Of a DNA stretch of 64,000 nucleotides, positions 24,340-34,207 are shown piece by piece. The DNA lies in contig NW_004190356.2 in assembly GCF_000224145.3 (NCBI RefSeq), forward strand, positions 248,001 to 312,000, in the 5' to 3' direction. Under the pieces are notes generated by a model. The model was given only the letters and a program-made list of their open reading frames with translations. It was not told the origin of the DNA and ran no database searches. Position 1 is the stretch's first letter. Every line of letters starts with the position of its first letter. The translations under genes were made by a program, and so were the position numbers. Source of the stretch: Ciona intestinalis (lineage: Eukaryota; Chordata; Ascidiacea; Phlebobranchia; Cionidae).

Positions 24340-27125
24340 CACGTGTATCGGAAGGTCACGATACGACGTGGTTTAGTTTGGGATTCTTGGAAGTTCTCTT
24401 AACAGACAACAAACTAGTAATTTAATTGATCAGATGGCACACAACGTTTATTCATAACACATACAACCTTATTCAAATAGAATACGTTAGCATCAACACA
24501 AATACCTTTCTAGAATCGTACGACACATAACAATAAACCGTAAGCCATATAGCATCATGACTACTAAACTCCAAACACCTGCAATACTTTTTGAGTTTTG
24601 AATCAAATGGGACGACGATTTATATGCGAGATACAAAGGTTAGCTCACGAAGTGTTAAACTTCATGACCGCTCGTTATCAAGCATACAGTAAAACAAAAA
24701 GGCAGACGCGTGATCCAGACGAACCAATTCCCAGGATAGCGGTTGATACAAAGCATTTGTGACACAACCCCCTTTTTAGGAGTTGTTTGAGGTAGTCAGC
24801 ACCAACGTTAGCACTTCCTTTTATATACTCGCATCGAACATCGAAATTCTGTAAGACTGTAAGTACATCGCCCACCGCATAATTCGGTCATTGTCAAATT
24901 TTTGTGCCATATACAGGTACATCTTAAACTTCTTTACGCCCCAAACGACTGCGAGGCAATATCGTCGCTCAGCGTCTGAGAGTTTTTTACTTGCGTAACT
25001 CACAGGGAAAGGTTTCCCTCCATGAACTTGTAGTAGTACTTCACCGATTCCATCTTTAGATGCATCCGTTCGTAGTATAAATCCTAAGGAGGGGTCAGGG
25101 AGTTGCAGGATTGGTTTACTTAATAGTTTTGATTTAAGGGTGTTAAATGACCTTTCTTGTGCATCACCCCATGCAACAATGTCTGGATGCCCTTTTTTCG
25201 TAAGGTCTGTGAGGCACGGCTTCTGTAGCGTAATTTGGAATATATTCCCGATATAGTATCCTAGCCCCAAAAATGACCGCACTTCTGTTTCATTTTTGGC
25301 GTTGCTGCCTCGCGTATCTTACGTACATCATCATCGTGTAATCCAATGATGTTGTTACCAACATGATGATGGCCAAAGAAATCGACCTCCCTGGCACCCA
25401 GTCGACATTTCGTTTATTGGCTTTGGCCAGTCGCTTGAATAGTTCTTTGAGGGTGGCAACGTGCGCATTCCATGTTCGCGAATGTACAATGACGTCATCA
25501 ATGTAATGTTCGACGTTGGCCATACCTTCCAGTAGTTTTCGCATTCCCCTAACGAAAGTAGCACTAGAGTTCTTCATCCCAAATGGCATCTTACAGAACT
25601 CGTAACAACCGTCAGGCGTGACGACAGTCGTCTTTTTAATATCGTCTTTAGCTACTTTGACCTGCCAATAGCCTTGGGTCGGATCAATTGTCGATTCGGT
25701 TCGTTCCATCTTGGGTCGGATCAATTAATACAGATTCGGTTCGTTCCATCCTTCTTACGAACCATCCCGACTGGTGATGCATATGGTGAAGACGATCTTT
25801 ACGCAATGACTCCCGTACATGAAAAGGAACTGCGTATGGCTTCGACCGTACCGGCTTATCACTAGTTATAGACTGATTACATGCTCCACCAGCTTCATCG
25901 TCCCAGGTTTCTCGGAGAACACTTCTGATTGCTTCTTCACAATCCGCGAAATGTCCTGTTTTTTGTTCTTCTGTCAAGCTTTCTCCCAATTTCACATCGT
26001 CTGTAGTTTCATGGTGAACACCCAAGTCTAATTCCAGCAGTTGGTCATCGTTTATAGAACTCTGCGTCTCACAGTATAAGGCGCGGACCACTTCACCGTG
26101 AGTGAGACTCGGGTCTTCGTTATCTTCCGGTTTTCGCGTGATATACTTTTTGAGTAAGTTAATATGATAAAGTTTTACCTTGCCATTAACGTCAACCCGA
26201 TAATCATTCATGCCGACCTTGTCTTTGACTTTATAAGGTCCCTTCCATTGCATCAATAGTTTATTACTGTCCGTTGGCAGAAGGACCAGATTCTGATCTT
26301 CCTCCGATAGCTGACGTTGTTTTGTTTTTCGGTCAAAGTTCTTCTTGTACCGGTTTGTGCTTCTGCACTCGCTGCCTTGGCTACTTGCATTGTTATTTCC
26401 AATCTTTCACGTAGTTCAAAACATACTGATAGCTGCGCAATGTTTCTTTGTCGGTCGCCTCGTTAGTTACCATGTCTTTTAAAATATGAAGTGGCCCCCG
26501 GATGGCCCGCCCATACAACAGTTCAAAAGGCGCAAACCCGGTTGATTCCTGGGGTACTTCACGATAGGCAAAAAGCAGTGGATTGATATAACGATGCCAC
26601 TGTTTTGGTTGCTCAGCGCACAACCGTTTCAGCATTGTCTTCAGAGTTTCGTTGAACCTTTCGACCAGCCCGTTGCACTGCGGAGAATAAGGTGTAGTCC
26701 TCAGATGTCGAATTTTCAATAGTCTCTTCACCTCTTTCATACATCCGGACATAAATTGGGTCCCCTGATCTGATAAAATTTCATTAGGCACGCCAACCCG
26801 GCTGAAAATATCCACCAGTGCTTCAGCTACATCCTCGGTTGTAATGTTTTTTAATGGGACTGCTTCGGAGTATCTTGTTGCATAATCCACCATGGTGAGC
26901 AAGTATCGATGTCGCTTTTCGCTTGGAGGTTGAATCGGACCAACAAGATCTACCGCTACCCTTTCGAACGGAACATCAATCAGGGGCATTTTTTTGTAGC
27001 GGTACTTTTCCAACTTTGCCTTTTCCGATTGTTTTCTGGCAAACATCGCATGACTTGCAAAAACGTGCCACGTCGCTTCTTATACCTGGCCAGTAGAAGT
27101 TGACAAGAATGCGAGAAGGGGCTTG
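24340..27125 (-). mobile_element. Fossil Ty3/Gypsy LTR retrotransposon fragment of the Gmr1 type (IN ahead of RT)
   Basis: Reading the minus strand there are, in order, an integrase zinc-finger end and catalytic core (27,125-26,393), the integrase C-terminal GPY/F-type module followed in the same open frame by the N-terminal edge of reverse transcriptase (26,256-25,684), the RT core with the YIDD box (25,724-25,290) and RNase H (25,282-24,821). Integrase upstream of RT is the order described for the Gmr1 group of deuterostome Gypsy elements, including tunicate members. Gag and protease are not seen. Sequence at 24,340-24,660 may be 3' UTR/LTR, but no second LTR was found, so neither LTR is proven. 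The element is broken, 5'-truncated and has several (about four) interruptions. Age: moderately old, since domains are still easily read. Confidence 0.88.
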
Positions 27126-27805
27126 TGCCAAAAACAGAGTAGTAATAATTTTCTGTTATTACAAGTTTATATCACAGAAATAAAAAGGAACGCGCATCTT
27201 TAATGTCGGCAAAAGAGAGAGATGATACAGGGACCTAAAACTACTATGCGTCTGTCTTTTACAATGGAGACCAAGCGAAATGGGGACGGAGTTGGCGGTC
27301 ACGTAAATAGAAAAAAGAATATTATCACGGTTTTGTGAAGTTGCGCGTTCTACTCTTTTTTATTTCTGTGGTTTATATACATTTGTAGGATACAATATTT
27401 GTCGTTCAAACAATACCAATTGTTATGCAATAATATAATGTATAGGTAACATGTTAAAAACTCTAGCAGTTGGGCAAGAAAAAGAATGTTTATTTAGTAC
27501 AGTATTATTTCGTGTTATTTACGTATATTAATATTTATAAATACACTTATTAATCAAAATTAACAATGATTTTAAACTGTCCCATCTTTCCTCTGCGTTT
27601 TCGAATTTGTAACATTTCACCTGTTGTGCGGATAGTTAAATAACTCCTCGTGTGTTTTATTATATTTTATTAAATTGTTGTCAATTAATAAAGGAATGAT
27701 AGTACTAATTCGTGGTATTACCCAAAAACCGTCATCTATTTTGATTTTGAAAATATTTGGCAATATGTGCTTAAGTGTCCTATCTTCCCCCATTGTACTA
27801 TATAC
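27126..27805 (-). mobile_element. Partial copy of the 1.27-kb TIR element, reverse orientation
   Basis: From the terminal GTACAATGGGGGAAGATAGG (reading down from 27,803) to TTTTTGGCACAAGCC it follows 23,055-23,625 closely; the remainder is replaced by the Gypsy fossil. A 210-bp MITE is nested inside. Confidence 0.85.
27167..27376. mobile_element. Nested MITE, third family, about 210 bp
   Basis: Inverted ends ATATCACAGAAATAAAAAGG and its counterpart (ATTTCTGTGGTTTATAT), with GAACGCGC near each end. The matching site at 23,515-23,541 (CAAATGTATATGCACTTG) is uninterrupted, so the limits are set by an empty site. Confidence 0.85.
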
Positions 27806-27898
27806 AAATTAACCGTAATGGATATTATTCTAATTATTTTAATACGTGCCCACTCGTTAGAGCTCTGCTCTCTAGTGTTTGTTTTTCTATACACATAT

Positions 27899-28033
27899 AG
27901 TAGATTGGGAAAAGATGGGACACCTTTAGCACCCAGTATAGAAATATCCTGATCGTGTTTTAAACAATTAACAACGGTCTAAGGGAGTTGTGATGATACG
28001 GTTTTATAATTCTCTGAATTTTCTATGTTTATT
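27899..28033. mobile_element. MITE, AGTAGGG family, right end missing
   Basis: AGTAGATTGGGAAAAGATGG start and family core up to the ATTCTCTGAATTTTCTATG segment. Confidence 0.7.
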
Positions 28034-28526
28034 ATCATGACTGAAAACTAAATCAAGCAACGTTTCTCATGAGCTCTGCATTGTTTTCGAACTAAACATA
28101 AAATATATCATATAAATAAGCTGACAACCGGTGTCTCATGTATCTCGACGAAAATTGCTTAAATGTCTCGAATCGTTAATTAAAATCAACTTTAATTAAT
28201 AATCAGCCCACGAAGTTGTACACCAAGAACACAAAGTAGTGTTTTTCTTTTCAAGATCGTTTCCATATAGCCTATAATAGCAGTTGTAGGCAAACTGCGG
28301 TCCCCCGCAAACACCAGAATTTTTGAAATAGAATCAAAATTCAAAACTGTTGAATGTGTGTATATTCTTTGGGTTAACTTAGCAGTTATTGGTTATTTAT
28401 ATTCAATACTCACCTCTCCACTACTCTGACTATATTAGAACGCAAAACTTTTAAAAATGCAACATATTCAACAACTTTCTGTTTTCTTTGAAATTCGACA
28501 ATACTTGTGAGGCCGCGTATATGTAT

Positions 28527-28729
28527 AGTAGGGTGAGGGAAGATGGGACACCTATTCACTTCATTTTTTGTCACATTTGGTAGTAAACAAAGATCATTCA
28601 AACAATTATAAAACCGTATCCTCACGACTCCTATATAGACTGTTTTTAATTGTCTAAAACACGATCAGATTCAGGATATCGGAACAATATATGCTAAAGA
28701 TGTCCCGTCTTCCCCCAACACACACTACC
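28527..28729. mobile_element. MITE, AGTAGGG family
   Basis: AGTAGGGTGAGGGAAGATGG to GTCTTCCCCCAACACACACT; allelic counterpart at 31,360-31,559. Confidence 0.85.
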
Positions 28730-28902
28730 ATATTATTTCAATTTGAATGACCTGCTGTCCTGAAGACATTATCGCAACTTACCTGTACAAAAGTAGGAAT
28801 CTCGTTGTAGTACAGCCATTGTATAATAACCACTAATATTGAACAAACGAATATCTGTTTACACGAATTTATTTTTTATCTGAATTGTTTATTAAACTAT
28901 TA

Positions 28903-31093
28903 TCAAATCTTTCGAACACAACGTTCGTATCCCTGTTTTTGAATTGTTTTGTCAAATTTGCAGCCATAATAGTCCATCTCTTCTCTTGCCAGAATTTTTA
29001 CAAGGTTTTTGTGAACCAAATCGGTTAAGATGGCATCTACCGTTACATTGTAACTTTCAGCAGCATCACTCTTTCTCACTGAAAACCAGAACAACCCCCC
29101 CGGTTTTAAAATCCTAAGGACTTCCTAAAATGCAGAAACCTCGATTGACCGAAATATTTAAATTGAACTATTTGAAATACCTTCACTCATTTTTTTGCTT
29201 TTGTGAATAAGTGGTTTTCATATGTAGCCTACATGTTGCAATAAATCATTTTTTTCCGTTATATATATTCTTGTTAGCTAAAACTCTAGTGCCTGTTGTT
29301 GGTAATACAGCTACAATTATCCGGCGCCGTGGCAAAGTGGTTAGCACGCCTGCCTTGAACCCAGAGGTAATGGGTTCAAGGGTTCAAGGCTCTTCGCTGT
29401 TACCATTGGGGGCGTATGTGTCCTAGGGCAAGATACTTGACGGCAATTATTCAAATCTAGTGGTCACTAATGGGTTGTCCAAATTATCCGCCATACATAA
29501 AAAATAAAACAATTTAAAAAAATTATCACCCACAAAGTAGCCTAACATACATGGTAACTCGTAAGCTGGTACGAGGTGTGTAAAAACTCGTGTTATAACA
29601 ACTGTCGTTTTCCGGCCACGCGAGGATACAGTTAGTTACATTCATTCATATATTAATACAAATAACGCACCCACTACCGTTTAGTCTACATACCTTAATG
29701 CATTCCGGTTGTATATGAGTTCTTGAAAACCCACCGATTGATACTATGACGTCATAGCTGTCGTCATCATACGTCATACGTTCATTGGGAGTAACGTATT
29801 CCACCTTGAGATTTCTAAGATTCGTTTTAGAGTAAAATTTATACTTGGTCATTCGGCCAATACAGTTTTTTGAATTTGGGAAAAAATAAGATTTAACCGT
29901 TACGCTATAAGCTATAAAGGAAAACGCATATCCACAGACCACAGGTATACTAAAAAGGACTATTGGGTATTTTAGGTTAGATATTGTTACAGAATATCCA
30001 GGGAAGATAAAGTGCATTAATATCATACTCTTACTTAGTGACTCAAAGCTTTAAATAAATGCATGGATGTAACTAAATGTAACTTGCTTCATCTTCACAG
30101 GGCCGGAAAACGACAGTCGTTATAACGTGGATGTTTCGTTTCGTAAACCTCGTGCCAGTTACCGCGTAGGTAACTTTGTAAATATTTGTTTTTATTTCAG
30201 TATGGCTAACAATTTCGAGTTTGGACCATTAGTGACCATTGGGATCGCGCAATTGCCGTAAGTATCTTGCTCAAGGATACATACGTGTTAATATGAATAC
30301 AACTTGCCTGTAAAGATTTTTAGCTTTGGCCTTCTCATTCATTGCTGCGTTTCCTTCTATACCATCGATTGTCCATTTGAAACCATTATTTCTTAGGGTC
30401 TGTGCACAATTTCCAGTACCTGCAGAAAAAGATAGTAACTTAAAATCATTGAATGACACTTTTTCATTCTGTCGTTATAACACGGGATTTAATTCCATAC
30501 AGTTTTTGATCATTTATACCACGTATGCAATCTTTCTGTATGTGACTAGCAATTTGAAAAACCCATGAGTGACCAAAGTAAATGATCAGCCTTAAAATAT
30601 CTTAAACAAAGACACAAAGTAAACATATAGTAGGGTGGGAGAAGATGGGACACCTTTTCAATCTATTTTCTCCTCTAAATTGATAGTAAACAAACATTCA
30701 ACGATTTTCTATGAAACTTTATCCTCACGGCTCCCATAGATCGTAGTTAATTGTTTAAAACATGATCGGGATATTTGGCTATTATGTGTGAAAGGTGTCC
30801 CATCTTCCCCCACCCTACTATACTATTTTAAAGTTTAGAATATAATAGTGTAATACAACACCGTATATAGATGTGCCCGGGAACCCTTAAATTAGAGTCA
30901 CTACAGTCTTTCACCAGCATTATTGCGATTAAACCACACAAAAACAGAAATTAACATACCTGAAGCTATGTCTAATACGCAAAACTTTTCGTTTATTTTG
31001 TCCTCGTCGTTGACTGATGCTGTTAAAGTACTCGCCATACGAGCGTGAGGCTTGTAATCGATCACACTGTAATCCGCATCGTAAGTCTCAACC
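28903..31093 (-). CDS. METTL27-like methyltransferase, copy C (probable second haplotype of copy D; first exon lost in gap)
   Basis: Exons 30960-31093, 30308-30419, 29694-29814 and 28903-29124 match copy D exon for exon at an almost constant offset, with only a few substitutions (for example NVTVDAI here, NATVYAI in D). The exon that should carry the start codon would fall in the 125-N gap at 31,107. The matching sequence ends exactly at that gap, so this model is most likely the alternate haplotype of copy D rather than a separate gene. Coding content as seen: LDIASGTGNCAQ loop, YDVIVSIGGFSRTHIQ, EVLRILKPGGLFWFSVR. The exon 3 donor is GCAAGT, shared with D. Confidence 0.6.
29322..29650 (+). 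mobile_element. SINE, full length
   Basis: Head GGCGCCGTGGCAAAGTGGTT, B-box-like GGGTTCAAGG, tail GTTACATTCATTCAT. In the intron between the last two exons of METTL27-like C; counterpart at 32,155. Confidence 0.92.
30085..30290 (-). mobile_element. SINE, tRNA head missing, minus
   Basis: GGGCCGGAAAACGACAGTCG through CCTCGTGCCAGTTACC to CAAGGATACATACG; counterpart at 32,920-33,110. Confidence 0.8.
30629..30819. mobile_element. MITE, AGTAGGG family, complete
   Basis: AGTAGGGTGGGAGAAGATGG to CCATCTTCCCCCACCCTACT; counterpart at 33,546-33,735. Confidence 0.9.
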
Positions 31094-31106
31094 CTGTTAG
31101 GAATTA

Positions 31107-31231
31107 NNNNNNNNNNNNNNNNNNNNNNNNNNNNNNNNNNNNNNNNNNNNNNNNNNNNNNNNNNNNNNNNNNNNNNNNNNNNNNNNNNNNNNNNNNNNNN
31201 NNNNNNNNNNNNNNNNNNNNNNNNNNNNNNN
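31107..31231. other. Assembly gap 1 (125 N)
   Basis: The gap separates 28,397-31,106 from its near copy 31,232-34,023. The left unit ends at the first N and the right unit starts at the base after the last N. Confidence 0.99.
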
Positions 31232-31359
31232 TTATATTCAATACTCACCTCTCCACTACTCTGACTATATTAGAACGCAAAACTTTTAAAAATGCAACAT
31301 ATTCAACAACTTTCTGTTTTCTTTGAAATTCAATAATACTTGTGAGGCCGTATATGTAT

Positions 31360-31559
31360 AGTAGGGTGAGGGAAGATGGGACACCTATTCACTTCATTTT
31401 TTGTCACATTTGGTAGTAAACAAAGATCATTCAAATAATTATAAAACCGTATCCTCACGACTCCTATATAGACTGTTTTTAATTGTCTAAAACACGATCA
31501 GATTCAGGATATCGGAATAATATATGCTAAAGATGTCCCGACTTCCCCCAGCACACTAC
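31360..31559. mobile_element. MITE, AGTAGGG family (counterpart of 28,527)
   Basis: Same insertion point and structure as 28,527-28,729, right end shorter by a few bases. Confidence 0.85.
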
Positions 31560-31734
31560 CATATTATTTCAATTTGAATGACCTGCTGTCCTGAAGACAT
31601 TATCGCAACTTACCTGTATAAAAGTAGGAATCTCGTTGTAGTACAGCCATTTGTATAATAACCACTTATATTGAACAAACGAATATCTGTTTACACGAAT
31701 TTATTTTTTATCTGAATTGTTTATTAAACTATTA

Positions 31735-34207
31735 TCAAATCTTTCGAACACAACGTTCGTATCCCTGTTTTTGAATTGTTTTGTCAAATTTGCAGCCATA
31801 ATAGTCCATCTCTTCTCTTGCCAGAATTTTTACAAGGTTTTTGTGAACCAAATCGGTTAAGATGGCATATACCGTGGCATTGTAACTTTCAGCAGCATCA
31901 CTCTTTCTCACTGAAAACCAGAACAATCCCCCCGGTTTTAAAATCCTAAGGACTTCCTAAAATGCAGAAACCTCGATTGACCGAAATATTTAAATTGAAC
32001 TATTTGAAATACCTTTACTCATTTTTTTGCTTTTGTGAATAAGTGGTTTTCATATGTATAGCCTACATGTTGCAAAAAATCTTTTTTTCCGTTATATATA
32101 TACTTGTTAGCTAAAACTCTAGTGCCTGCTGTTGGTAATACAGCTACAATTATCTGGCGCCGTGGCAAAGTGGTTAGCACGCCTGCCTTGAACCCAGAGG
32201 TAATGGGTTCAAGGCTCTTCGCTGTTACCATTGGGAGCGTATGTGTCCTTGGGCTAGACACTTAACGGTAATTGCTCCAACCTAGTGGTCACTAATGGGT
32301 TGTCCAAATTATCAGCCATACATAAAAAATGAAGCAATTTAAAAAAAATTATCACCCACAAAGTAGCCTAACATACATGGTAACTCGTAAGCTGGTACGA
32401 GGTGTGTAAAAACTCGTGTTATAACAACTATCGTTTTCCACGAGGGATACAGTAAGTTACATTCATTCATACATTAATACAAATAATGCACTCACTACCG
32501 TTTAGTCTACATACCTTAATGCATTCCGGTTGTATATGAGTTCTTGAAAACCCACCGATTGATACTATGACGTCATAGCTGTCGTCATCATACGTCATAC
32601 GTTCATTGGGAGTAACGTATTCCACCTTCAGATTTCTAAGATTCGTTTTACAGTAAAATTTATACTTGGTCATTCGGGCAATACAGTTTTTTTAATTTGG
32701 GAAAAAATAAGATTTAACCGTTACGCTATAAGCTATAAAGGAAAATGCATATCCACAGACCACAGGTATACTAAAAAGGACTATTGGGTGTTTTAGGTTA
32801 GATATTGTTACAGAATATCCAGGGAAAATAAAGTGCATTAATATCATACTCTTACTTAGTGACTCCAAGCTTTAAATGAATGCATGGATGTAACTAAATG
32901 TAACTTGCTTTATCTTCACAGGGCCGGAAAACGACAGAAATTATAACGTAGATGTTCTGTTTCGTAAACCTCGTGCCAGTTACCGCGTAGGTAACTTTGT
33001 AAATATTTGTTTTTATTTCAGTATGGCTAACAATTTCGAGTTTGGACCATTAGTGACCATTGGGATCGCGCAATTGCCGTAAGTATCTTGCTCAAGGATA
33101 CATACGTGTTAATATGAATACAACTTGCCTGTAAAGATTTTTAGCTTTGGCCTTCTCATTCATTGCTGCGTTTCCTTCTATACCATCGATTGTCCATTTG
33201 AAACCATTATTTCTTAGGGTCTGTGCACAATTTCCAGTACCTGCAGAAAAAGATAGTAACTTAAAATCATTGAATGACACTTATTCATTCTGTCGTTATA
33301 ACACGGGATTTAATTCCATACAGTTTTTGATCATTTATACCCCGTATGCAATCTTTCTGTATGTGACTAGCAATTTGAAAAACCCATGAGTGACCAAAGT
33401 AAATGATCAGCCTTAAAATATCTTAAACAAAGACACAAATGTATATATATTCTAATTATATCTCCAAGTTATTTTACGCCAAGTGCTGTTCTGATTTCTA
33501 ACACTATTCTACAGCTGCAAATAAAGAAGACAGAAGTAAACATATAGTAGGGTGGGGGAAGATGGGACACCTTTTCAATCTATTTTCTCCTCTAACTTGT
33601 TAGTAAACAAACATTCAACGATTTTGTATGAAACCTTATCCTCACGGCTTTCATAGATCGCTGTTAATTGTTTAAAACACGATCGGGATATTTGGTTATT
33701 ATGTGTGAAAAGTGTCCCATCTCCCCCCACCCTACTATACTATTTTAAAGTTTAGAATATAATAGTGTAATACAACACCGTATGTAGATGTGCCCGGGAA
33801 CCCTTAAATTAGAGTCACTACAGTCTTTCACCAGCATTATTGCAATTAAACCACACAAAAACAGGAATTAACATACCTGAAGCTATGTCTAATACGCAAA
33901 ATTTTTCGTTTCTTTTGTCCTCGTCGTTGACTGATGCTGTTAAAGTACTCGCCATACGAGCGTGAGGTTTGTAATCGACCACACTGTAATCCGCATCGTA
34001 AGTCTCAACCCTGTTAGGAATTAGATAAGTCATCTTTAAAAATTGGTTCAACAACACTTTTCAAATCATTGTTTAAGAATTAATGTCGACTTACCAAGAA
34101 GTGTAAAACTTGTCAGTTTCCGAAAGGTCGTTGGGTTTCACGTAGGTGTTAATTCTCTGAAAAGCATCACGGGCAACATTCGCGTCCGACGAAGAGTTTA
34201 AAGACAT
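31735..34207 (-). CDS. METTL27-like SAM-dependent methyltransferase, copy D (complete)
   Basis: Five exons: 34095-34207 (ATG at 34,207), 33877-34010, 33129-33240, 32515-32635, 31735-31956; about 233 residues. The N-terminus MSLNSSSDANVARDAFQRIN leads to FYTSW at the first junction; the SAM loop is LDIASGTGNCAQ; motif-IV-like YDVIVSIGGFSRTHIQ; post-II EVLRILKPGGLFWFSVR; C-terminus YERCVRKI. Intron phases are the same as in copies A and B, so all descend from one gene. Intron 3 uses a GC donor (CAG then GCAAGT), while A and B have GT there. The gene lies about 27 kb from A and B, separated by unrelated genes. Introns hold two SINE copies and a MITE. Confidence 0.85.
32155..32472 (+). mobile_element. 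SINE, full length (counterpart of 29,322)
   Basis: GGCGCCGTGGCAAAGTGGTT head and GTTACATTCATTCAT tail; small indels relative to its counterpart. Confidence 0.92.
32920..33110 (-). mobile_element. SINE, tRNA head missing, minus (counterpart of 30,085)
   Basis: GGGCCGGAAAACGACAG to CAAGGATACATACG. Confidence 0.8.
33546..33735. mobile_element. MITE, AGTAGGG family (counterpart of 30,629)
   Basis: AGTAGGGTGGGGGAAGATGG to CCCCCCACCCTACT in intron 2 of METTL27-like D. Confidence 0.9.

Larger units (their letters stand above)
27806..28902. other. Intergenic, 3' of METTL27-like C
   Basis: Holds a partial MITE at 27,899-28,033 and a complete MITE at 28,527-28,729. Otherwise AT-rich without signal. 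Confidence 0.65.
28397..34023. repeat. Direct duplication around gap 1 (probable overlapping contig ends)
   Basis: Units 28,397-31,106 and 31,232-34,023 agree over coding exons, introns, SINEs and MITEs with scattered substitutions and a few indels, the largest about 100 bp at 33,438-33,536. Identical insertion sites of every repeat show that the two are allelic or very recent. Confidence 0.95.

Noticed and set aside
23055-27805. One 4.75-kb transposon with long inverted arms enclosing the Gypsy fragment
   Set aside because: The left copy has its own right terminus at 24,327, so the arms are two separate insertions in opposite orientation, the right one incomplete.
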